Source: Diaporthe sp. PMI_573
Lineage: Eukaryota > Ascomycota > Sordariomycetes > Diaporthales > Diaporthaceae
NCBI GenBank assembly: GCA_021399435.1
Contig: JAJTUP010000039.1
Location: forward strand, 62,001 to 126,000
Direction of reading: 5' to 3'
DNA length: 64,000 nucleotides
Positions 55,880-64,000 of this stretch are shown here, piece by piece; within the stretch, counting starts at the first letter, position 1, and each line of letters opens with the position of its first letter. The notes beneath the pieces were generated by a model. The model was not told the origin of the DNA, made no database searches, and saw only the letters and a program-made list of their open reading frames with translations. A program made the position numbers and the translations under genes.

Positions 55880-58528
55880 ATGTCGATCGCTCGTTCAGGT
55901 CCTAGTTCAAGAGATCGTTTAAGAGGTCTTGTAGATCGTTTAAGGCCTGGCCCCAATTCCAACCCTCGGACACGTTCAAATGCTGGCAGACGTTCAGCAA
56001 CTGGACGACCGATCGCAACGAATGCAGATCAAAGGCAACTCCTGGGTGATGAAGTCGCATATGAACTACAGAGATGGTACGTATCTATTGATGAAAACGA
56101 GCATTCGGGCTACTGACCCGGGATCGATTGGCAGTTATGATTATTACGACTGGTTTTGGCAGGGCCAGTCTGACGTGTGGATGAGCATCGACGAAGAATA
56201 TCATTTCCTTCGATTTTCCCAATATCCTATCCCAAGGGCGACAGTGCCCAGGGTGACGAGGGCAACGCGGGCGTCGACCTATCCATATTACCAGCATCCG
56301 AACCGAAATATCGACCCTGAGCTGAAATCCGCACTAAACCAACGCCTCCAAGCCGGGGCACATCCAACGACTCAGGCACTGGTGCCCTTGGGGCTGCGGT
56401 ATGTCAAAATTCTCGGCGCCGGATCACAAGGCGTGGCTGTCCTCTTTGAGGTAGACAACGGGGATGGCACAACGCGACAAGTTGTCGCTAAATATGACAC
56501 GGGTGAAGAGAACGACCCGGATAACCTCCGCGCCACCCAGGATGGCGAAGGCTTAAGCAATGAGAAAACACTGATGAGGGTGAGTGAGGGCGTCACGGGA
56601 TACCTACCATAATGCCACTCTCATCCACCTACTACATTCCAAGGGTGTTGATAACCACCATACGCACAAGCTTGAGGCTAATTCCATCCATTCCCTTGCA
56701 GAATCTGGTGGGGGCAAGGCATGTTATACAGCGACAGTTTATTCACGGCTTCGACGTCATTAACGACAACCGCCCTATTCCAGACAACAAGAACATATAT
56801 TTAATGGAGTTCATGTGAGTCGGATGCCCCAGTCACTATCCGGAGTCAATGACATATACTCGTGGTCGCCAATAGCATACTTCATGCTGATTGTAAGGTA
56901 CTAGGAAACACGGTACCATCGACAGGCTTTTACGCAGAGTCTCTTCGAGTGCCACACCGATTCGGATGAGGAGCAGCGATCTATGGAGAGTCTTTCTTTG
57001 CAGTGAGTGAAAGGTGCTAGCCGCAGTCGCTGAATCACACTAAATACCATGGTAGTGTTCCGAGCCTGTATCGCTATGACTTACCCGGAGCTTTGGTTGG
57101 CCGGCCTCAAGCCTGAGCGTGGTGATAGAGTGCCGATTCGTGAAGAGCTGGTCCCAACGTACCACGATGGCAATCTTGTACAACCTCAAGGCAATGCGAT
57201 AGTAAATATGGACATGAATTACAACAATAGTAAGCTACTGTTTGAAAGATCTGAAGAGAAATTGCTAACAAATGGTATAATAGTTATGATCGGCGACTAT
57301 GATACAGATCCAGGAGTACACCCTCACGATCAGGTTCCCATCTTTAAGGTAAGATGCGTTGGAAGGAGTTACGGGGGGGGAGGCTTGAGAGAAGGCCATT
57401 GGAAACGTCATCGGTCAGTTCGGCTGACAAAGTCTAGGTCGGCGACTTAGGAATTGCTTTCAGCTTTCCAGAAAATGCGCCCGACTTATTGTAAGTCAGG
57501 ATCACCAGTGCATTCGAATTTGAGATGGACCGCGCTGAATACATGGACATAGTTCACGTATAGTGTTCACTAGAATCTGCGGAAACAGCGGCACAAAAGC
57601 ACCTGTAAGTCGAAATCATCACCTGAAAGTTTTCAGGTGGCAATTTTAACGAAACTCTTACTTCACATGACCACTAAAACTCTTTAGGAACAATTCACTA
57701 CGACTTGGGACGCCTTCACAAGCTTAGAAGATATGTATGAACGAGATGATACAGCTGGACGATATGGATGGTGGACAAATTTGTATCAAGCTGGAGTCGT
57801 AAGAGATAACCAAACCTGCCATCATTTCATCCATGTTTTACAGGCTGACCGTGTTTTAATTTGCTTTAGATCATGACCAGTCTTATTACAAACATGATAT
57901 ATGACAGGCCGCCAGTGGGCTCAACGGTAGGAATTACCGGACTAATGGATCAGGACTTCTCTGTCTACACAGTAGGTACAACTATTTCATTTGAGATTCC
58001 TGAGGCTTACAACAACCCGTCGGATTTGAAATCCCCAACAAGTTTGCTGTACACGATGTTGATTTTTTCCTTGTCGCAGTATTCAGGCCATCTTCTCAAA
58101 AACTACTTCAACCACTACGATATGAACTTGCGCATGACGATTGCGTGGTGCATGGCGCATGTTCCTGGCCAACGGCCTACAATGACTCAGCTACAAGATG
58201 TCCTCATGAGAGCAGAGAGACAGGTTTTCAATGAGGAGGGCAGGACCTCGATAGCGGAGCTTCTTGGCAGCCCTCCGCCGGGGCCGTGAGTAACCCCACA
58301 TTCCTGCCACACCCTCCTACGACGCGGGAAGAAGCAAATACCAAAGGCAGCCTGTACTGACCAGATACTAGGCGTAATTCTAGCGGCATCCCAGGAGGAC
58401 TCCGAAACAATCCTACATTACGTGCAGGAATACCACCTCGAATCATTCCAACGAGGAGTGGAGAGGGACCACAGGGGCCAAGCAATCCGGTCCCAAGGGA
58501 GAGGGGTCCCTCCAGGGGCCCTCCATAA
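55880..58528 (+). CDS. Divergent protein kinase-like gene, 11 exons
   Basis: Exons 55880-56076, 56135-56579, 56702-56814, 56926-57002, 57056-57229, 57284-57348, 57438-57490, 57553-57604, 57688-57798, 57870-58285 and 58372-58528 join without a stop into 619 aa. Residues 1-65 are basic and disordered. The kinase-like domain has a Gly-rich loop (LGAGSQGV, near 158), a VAIK-like Lys (VVAKYD, near 182), and DLWRVFLCMFRACIAMTYPELW. The catalytic-loop equivalent is NMDMNYNN (near 327), Asp kept but the usual His or Arg missing; GDLG replaces DFG, and KAPEQF is the APE-like motif. The last 50 residues are Pro/Arg/Gly-rich. This layout fits fungal kinase-like proteins of unknown substrate. Ten introns kept in frame argue for selection. 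Whether it is catalytic is uncertain. Confidence 0.82.
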
Positions 58529-58552
58529 AATATGCTAAGAATGAGCACAGCT

Positions 58553-58771
58553 CAGAGTGACCCAAAAAAAGAAGCCTAAAAGGAGTTGCTATGGGCAGAG
58601 GGAGTGCTCTGGGCGGAGGGCGGAGGGCGGAGAGGGTAGTAGTGAGGTTGTGAATAGTGGCAAGCTAGCGTATCGATAGAACCGACTAATCCCTGCTCGA
58701 GAAAACACCCCGTGGGACAGTCCTAGACGAAGCTCCGCCCAGAGCGCCACTCGCAAGCTCGGGTTACTCTG
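58553..58771. mobile_element. MITE-like element with terminal and subterminal inverted repeats
   Basis: CAGAGTGACCC at 58553-58563 pairs with GGGTTACTCTG at 58761-58771 (10 of 11 complementary). A perfect 13-nt subterminal inverted repeat GCTCTGGGCGGAG lies at 58606-58618 and, inverted, at 58733-58745. AGCT flanks both ends (58549-58552 and 58772-58775), either a target duplication or a palindromic extension of the terminal repeats. It is 219 bp with no coding capacity. It sits 24 nt past the stop codon of the kinase-like gene, so probably within its 3' UTR. No transposase is in the window. Confidence 0.6.
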
Positions 58772-58775
58772 AGCT

Positions 58776-59500
58776 ACGCTTAATCAACTCGAATTTTGAG
58801 GATCTCACGTGTTGAGACCGCGGGTGTGATGGTCTGTGGAAATGTTGTCGTGGATTACGGCGGCGACCATGATAGCGGCGAGGACCACTTGGTGAACATA
58901 ACAGGACTTCGCACGTCTGGCGCATTTGTATATGCTTTGATAGAATTATGTAGAGTTTAGATTGTAAATTGTTGTATATAGCCTGCGTGTGAGAATATCC
59001 AGGGCGACAAATTCATAATCTCCGTCCCCGTCCCGGAAGCGTGTATCGACCCGCGTAGAAAGTCGCCGACGTTAAAGACAGGTGCTTGACTAGGACGGCC
59101 CACTCATGACGATCCGCTGCGGCTGGATTTGTCGGCCGTGGTCCAGTCCAGGTGGTATGGGGCAGGGATGGTCGTGCGACACGGGCGCCGATTTGTAATT
59201 TTGCCGAGGCAGAACTATTGCGACGGGGCAAAACATGAGACAGCAGATAGGCCAAGGCTCGATCCAGCAAAATATGATTGCTAATGTTCTCGAACAGTCC
59301 GGTGTTGTTCAATGTCGACAATTGATGTTTATATCTTCGTTGTGTCACTTGCCTAACCCATCAAGGCTAAATATTGCATTGTGGCTGGCTGCAAACTCCC
59401 TTGACTAGTGATCCCCCACCCATGCTTTTTTCCCCTTGAAAAGAAACCCCAAATACTGGTGCCAGCGCTGAAAAATTCCGGCCTACAGGCACAGCACATC
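58776..59500. other. Intergenic region
   Basis: No gene recognised; promoter of the OYE-family gene. Confidence 0.6.
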
Positions 59501-60881
59501 ATGGCTCTTCAGATCCAGAAACCCATCACCCTGCCTTCGGGCCTCGTCCTGCCGAACCGGCTCGTCAAAGCAGCCATGGCGGAGGCGATGGCCGGCTCCG
59601 CCACGGACTACCTGCCCAACGATGATATGAACCGCTCATATTCGGCCTGGGCAGACGCCGGCTGGGGAATGGTCCTGACGGGCAACGTGCAGGTGGACAC
59701 CAAGTTCCTGGGCCAGCCGGGCGACACGTCCATCATCGACAACGAGGCCAAGCAGCTCGAGTCGTGGAAGGCATGGGCAAAGGCCGTCAAGGGCCCCACG
59801 GGCTCGACCCCCGCGGTCGTGCAGATCAACCACCCGGGGCGGCAGTCCCCCCTCGGCGCGGGGACCAAGGGCTTCCTCACCAAGAACCTGGCGCCGTCCC
59901 CGGTGCCCCTGGACCTGGGCTCGGGCCTGCTGGCGAAGCTGGTGTCCGCCCTCGTCATGGGCACGCCGCGCGAGATGACCACCGCCGACATCGAGGAGGT
60001 GGTGGCCCAGTTCGCGAGGGCGGCCAAGCTCAGCGCCGACGCGGGGTTCGACGGTATCGAGCTCCACGCCGCGCACGGGTACCTGCTAGCGCAGTTCCTG
60101 AGCCCCAAGTCGAACAAGAGGACGGACGCGTACGGTGGGAGCCCGAGGAAATCGGCCAAGATTGTGGCTGATATCATCCGGGCGGCGCGCGAGGCGACGC
60201 CCAAAGGTTTCACCATCGGGATCAAGCTGAACAGTGTGGACCACCAGTCTGAGTCGGATTTGGAATACTGCACCGAGCAGTTGCGGGCGATTACGGAGGC
60301 CGGGATTGACTTCTTGGAGGTCTCTGGTGGGACATATGAGGACCCTGTGGTGAGTGTGACACGCCTTCATCATATCTCGGGGATCGAAATTTCTAATCTC
60401 AAGCCAACAGATGATAAGCGGCGGCAAGGAGTTCCACGAAAAGTCCGACAGGACCAAGGCCCGCGAAGCCTTCTTTCTGGAATTCGCAAAAGCCATCCGT
60501 CACAAGTTCGCCGACCTCCCGCTCATGGTCACCGGTGGTTTCCGTACGCGTCTGGGCATGGAGGCAGCAGTGGCAGAGGGCGGCTGCGACATGGTTGGCA
60601 TCGGCCGGCCGGCGTGTGTCAACCCCAGCCTGCCCAGCAATATTATTTTCAACAAAGAGGTCAGCGACAACGACGCCAGGCTATATCTGGACAAAGTCAA
60701 GATTCCGTGGGTCGCTAAGCTGATATCGCCTGCTGTTGGCGCCGGCGCCGAGAGTGTGAGTCTACCATGCCCTGTTACTACCTTTGGGGTCTACTGTGGC
60801 CTTGATTTCATCCCCGTGCTAATTTTGACCCATTTGTAGGCTTATTACGGCGCGAAAATATCCAAGATGGCTCAATTATAG
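59501..60881 (+). CDS. NADH:flavin oxidoreductase, Old Yellow Enzyme family
   Basis: Three exons (59501-60349, 60411-60755, 60840-60881) encode 411 aa, close to the normal size. The (beta/alpha)8 FMN barrel shows LVLPNRLVKAAMAEAMA at strand 1, MVLTGNVQVD at strand 2, VVQINHPGRQSP at strand 3 with the His of the substrate pocket, and FDGIELHAAHGYLLAQFLSP with the HAAHG motif. KRTDAYGGS, IGIKLNSVD, FLEVSGGTYEDP and VTGGFRTR supply the phosphate-binding end, followed by MVGIGRPACVNP. Such enzymes reduce activated alkenes with NAD(P)H. The ATG at 59501 begins directly with the fold; the in-frame 59408 start adds unconserved residues. Introns are 61 and 84 nt. Confidence 0.94.
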
Positions 60882-61250
60882 GATAGTTCAATGTTGAGCT
60901 TGTAGAAGATGTATAAACCAGAAGTAGAAGTCTTGTGCGATAGAGGAAACAAGGCGAGCGTAGAATTGTTATTGCTCTTTGATGGTATTGTGTGTGTATA
61001 ATTTTAGGACTTCTCGTCATATTTCAAGCTATAAACACAGCTTACATACATGGAATTCATGGTTTCGGAAGAGTGGTACATGACTTCAGGATGAGAGTAC
61101 GAAGGTTACTGTGACGAGCCAACTACCTTGTGATAAAACAGTCACAATGCCGAGAGCATTGTCGTAGCCTACAAATATAGGAGCTTTGCTCAGGTTCGCT
61201 ATGCGGCACAGCATTTATGTAGTACACCATCTCGGCAGTAATCACTACCT
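60882..61250. other. Intergenic region
   Basis: 3' flank of the OYE gene; nothing recognised before the minisatellite. Confidence 0.6.
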
Positions 61251-61451
61251 AACCCCCTGCAGGATTAACCTCCCGTGAGATGAGCTCCTACATAGTGACC
61301 TCCTATAGAATACCCTCCTATGGGGAATGGAACAACCTCACGTAGAGTAATTGCCCACAGGATAACCTCTTGTGGACAACCTTCTGTTAAATAACTTCCT
61401 ATTGGATAACTTCACATGCGATAACGTCCTGTAGGAGAACTCAATGGATGG
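61251..61451. repeat. Degenerate 15-bp tandem repeat (minisatellite)
   Basis: About 13 units with a period near 15 bp and rough consensus AACCTCCTGTAGGAT. Clear units start at 61267, 61282, 61297, 61334, 61349, 61364, 61378, 61393, 61408 and 61423; two spacings deviate by one to several bases. The 5-codon period contains stop codons in most units, so the array is non-coding. It lies in the intergenic region between the OYE and eS7 genes. Confidence 0.7.
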
Positions 61452-62010
61452 TAAGCAAGCAATGGCATTTTCGCATTCTTTTCCTTCTCAAAGTGTGGCT
61501 GTGTTGTTGCAATAGTATATGTGATGCGTACGGTCAAAGTCGTGCCATACATAAATATCGTGTTGCAGCCCCCGGCCTGAAGTGATGTTGCTTCGCATCA
61601 TTGCGAACAGCGTCAAATTCCTCTTAACACAGGGATCACTGCTCCACCGGCAAATGCAAGCTACCTTATGCATGTGGGAGATTATGGTCAGCAAGCATCG
61701 GCCTTCAACAGCAAAACAGAACCTAAGCATATAAATTGATGATCACCACTGGCAGCAGGACTTGACGATTGGCTGCAATAATAAGTAGCTGACATATTCA
61801 ATCCCTTCTCACGCCATCATAAAATCGCTGCGGCACTGTGATGCTGCCAGTTGCATCTGCTTTTGGCCACGCCTCAGCTCACTCGTCAGGTAGAAATACA
61901 AATCTAGCCACAAACTTGACTGCAACAGCAATCGAACAACTTATAAAACCCAGGAATCATTATACTAGGAGATTTGACAAGTTTCAATAATCTTTGTGAA
62001 ATCCTCGGCC
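61452..62010. other. Intergenic region and promoter of the eS7 gene
   Basis: No gene recognised. Holds TATAAAA at 61942-61948. Confidence 0.6.
61942..61948 (+). promoter_or_regulatory. TATA box candidate of the eS7 gene
   Basis: TATAAAA about 82 nt before the 5'-UTR intron donor at 62030. It fits a transcription start near 61975-62000 once the intron at 62030-62291 is taken into account. Confidence 0.45.
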
Positions 62011-62296
62011 ATGTTGAAGTCGAGTTCAGGTGAGTTCCAGCGTCGGCCGTACATGCCCAAGCGATGCCAAGCAGTGCCAGCTGGCCCGCAGCTGTTCACC
62101 CAAAAATGCCGACGCACGGACCAGGTGCACAAATCCACCGCCGAAAAACTGCTGGGTAGCGCCGAGCACTTTTTCACATCTGCGACAATTGGCATCCATT
62201 TCGAACCCATCAACCAACCTCTATCCCAACCATCCAGGCCGACATACTTGACTGCCAATTCCTCCACGGAAGTCATATCGTCACCCCGCAGTCAAA

Positions 62297-63285
62297 ATGT
62301 CTTCCCCCTCGCTCAACAAGATCGCGGCGAACTCGTCCTCCCGCCAGAACCCCTCTGAGCTCGAGACCAGCATCGCTGGTGCCCTCTACGATCTCGAGAC
62401 CGGCACTGCCGACCTCAAGGCTGCCCTCCGACCTCTGCAGTTCGTCTCTGCCAAGGAGGTATGAATCAAAACCTTGGGAACACTCCTGAAAGAAGGAAGA
62501 AGCATGAGAACATGAATCTCGCGAACCGACCATCTACCTGTTCCACCGAGTGCGACACCGTTTGTCTGCCTGCAACGAATCAGTCCGACTTCGAGAGATG
62601 TGTGCCCCCTCACACATCTCGCTGCAAACATACAAACAGAAGAAACACTCAGGTCCAATGTGGAATCAGGACGGGAAGCGGTCCACGGGGTTCTGTTCTG
62701 CTGGACACAGACAGATCATCCGGGAGCTCGCAGGCTAACTTTGTGATCTTGAATAGATCGAGGTTGGCCACGGCAAGAAGGCTATTGTCATCTTTGTCCC
62801 CGTCCCTCTCCTGCAGGGTTTCCACCGTGTCCAGCAGCGGTAAGCATTTTCCCTTTCCCTAGCATGATGTGTGCGCCTTGGCTACTTGAGAGATACTGAC
62901 ATTCACCCGTCTTCACAGCCTGACCCGTGAGCTGGAGAAGAAGTTCTCCGACCGCCACGTCCTGGTCCTCGCCTCGCGCCGCATCCTGCCCCGCCCCAAG
63001 CGATCCACCCGCTCGCGCAACACCCAGAAGCAGAAGCGCCCCCGCTCCCGCACCCTGACCGCCGTCCACGACGCCATCCTCACCGACCTCGTCTTCCCCG
63101 TCGAGATCGTCGGCAAGCGCCTCCGCACCAAGGAGGACGGCTCCAAGAACCTCAAGGTCATCCTCGACGAGAAGGAGCGTGGCGGTGTCGACTACCGCCT
63201 GGACACCTACTCCGAGGTCTACCGCAAGCTGACCGGCCGCGGTGTCACCTTCGAGTTCCCCCAGTCCACCGGCACCGAGTTCTAG
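62297..63285 (+). CDS. RPS7: 40S ribosomal protein eS7
   Basis: Three coding exons (62297-62458, 62757-62839, 62919-63285) encode 203 aa, the length of fungal eS7. Landmarks are [91 protein letters not shown] and the end [12 protein letters not shown]. It belongs to the small ribosomal subunit. A further intron, 62030-62291 (GTGAGT donor, GCAG acceptor), ends five bases before this ATG. If spliced there, an ATG at 62011 would be in frame and add eight residues (MLKSSSVK). The start at 62297 matches the family; the upstream start is discussed as a finding. Large introns with strong sites are normal for fungal ribosomal protein genes. Confidence 0.96.
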
Positions 63286-63743
63286 ACGTACTCTCCTATT
63301 TTTCTGGATGAGCCTCTTGTAAGCTTGAGGGCCTTGGACGGCTCAAACGGCTGCCTCAACCCCCCAAGCGACCATTGAAACAAAATGGACGGATACCCAA
63401 GGGGGCCTCAAGGTCAAGTCACTGGAGGCTGGCAATAGGTTGATTGATTCATGGGAACCACGGTTGGCAATGGCAAAAAGTCTTTTCTTTAGGAGGCATG
63501 GCGGCGTTTGTTGCGTTGGTCGGGAGCAAGGGATAGCTTGGATCGAATCGAACAAGCATGGTTCTGAAATAACTGCCAATGAATCGCCAAAACTGCCCCT
63601 ACGACATGTCCACGATGCTGTGACCGTCGGTAGTACTGTGCATGCGTCGTGTAAAACTTTTCTTGCAAACCAAGTCTTTCCATTTGGGGTATCGTGACTT
63701 TTGTCTTCTCTAGATATTTCTCAACTCGATTATCACACTTCAC
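63286..63743. other. Convergent intergenic region
   Basis: 3' flanks of eS7 and the right-edge gene; nothing recognised. Confidence 0.6.
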
Positions 63744-64000
63744 TCAGTCCTGGGAGATCCTCCCCAGCCCCATGACACACCAATACGCGAGCTCCCTCTT
63801 CTCCCTCCCATCCCCCTTGATGTCCCCGGCCCGGCCCTCGTCCACCGCCGCGTCCGTCTCCCACTCGAGGCGCACAAACATCGGTATCTCAAGCACGTCC
63901 TCGTCGGGCCGCAGGGGCCCCATGTCCAGCTCGCGCTTGATCCCCAGCCCCCAGCCGCCGCTCCCCGTGCGCACGAGGCTGGCGTTCATCCTCGTGAGCT
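63744..64000 (-). CDS. C-terminal part of an unrecognised gene (runs off right edge)
   Basis: Minus-strand frame open from the window edge to a TGA at 63744-63746, about 84 codons. It is GC-rich with strong third-position G/C, as in nearby genes. The visible part holds MNASLVRTGSGGWGLGIKRE, VLEIPMFVRLEWETD and an end with ELAYWCVMGLGRISQD. No family recognised. The ATG at 63989 may be internal, since the frame stays open to the edge. Confidence 0.6.
   Translation of the reverse strand, partial: LTRMNASLVRTGSGGWGLGIKRELDMGPLRPDEDVLEIPMFVRLEWETDAAVDEGRAGDIKGDGREKRELAYWCVMGLGRISQD

Noticed and set aside
56876..56925. A tiny exon (56876-56897) in the kinase-like gene giving ILHADCK.
   Set aside because: It would leave an intron of only 28 nt, too short for fungal splicing. 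A single 111-nt intron gives a better frame leading into the kinase block DLWRVFLCMFRACIAM.
59608..60273. 221-codon minus-strand frame opposite the OYE gene.
   Set aside because: It is the antisense shadow of a clearly homologous plus-strand enzyme with strong third-position G/C.

Overview
The window is nuclear DNA of a filamentous ascomycete, most likely a sordariomycete; I cannot name the genus. Genes are broken by short introns (mostly 50-120 nt) with GTRAGT-like donors, CTRAC-like branch sites and CAG/TAG acceptors. Gene spacing, codon use and the protein families (Pth11-like rhodopsin-domain protein, AsaB-like oxygenase, SesB-type NLR, fungal eS7) are typical of Pezizomycotina. I resolved about 23 protein-coding loci plus one decayed locus. 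Exon joins were worked out by hand and checked by frame arithmetic.

Region 0-13 kb is metabolic. A gene running off the left edge (1-360, minus) encodes the N-terminal SAT domain of a non-reducing polyketide synthase. It is divergent from an FAD-dependent aromatic monooxygenase (2166) and a DHA1-type MFS exporter (4453), so the window probably contains one flank of a polyketide cluster. Then come the bifunctional thiamine gene THI6 (6867), an isochorismatase-like hydrolase (9323), a glyoxalase/VOC protein (10695) and an AsaB-like 2-oxoglutarate oxygenase-family protein (11544).

Region 13-32 kb holds large regulatory or recognition-type proteins: an unrecognised coiled-coil protein (13332), a 1312-residue largely disordered protein with a glycine-zipper hydrophobic segment and a very acidic tail (14895, minus), a 1531-residue ankyrin/coiled-coil protein (20069), a DUF6601-like membrane protein (24851, minus), and an NLR with SesB-like hydrolase, NB-ARC and TPR parts whose nucleophile is Cys instead of Ser (27226). 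A Ure2-like GST (30923, minus) and a decayed F-box gene (32445-33976) follow.

Region 35-48 kb has a secretion and niche-adaptation flavour: a metzincin protease, two small secreted cysteine-rich peptides with internally symmetric or repeated cysteine patterns (36530 minus; 42447 plus, in two exons), a six-hairpin glycosidase, a cytochrome P450, a Pth11-like receptor and a DUF7704 membrane protein.

Region 49-64 kb has an arylsulfotransferase-family protein and a PAPS-type sulfotransferase about 2 kb apart, an 11-exon divergent kinase-like gene with a MITE-like element just past its stop, an Old Yellow Enzyme-type oxidoreductase, a degenerate 15-nt minisatellite, ribosomal protein eS7, and a partial gene at the right edge. 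No rRNA, tRNA or CRISPR feature was recognised.
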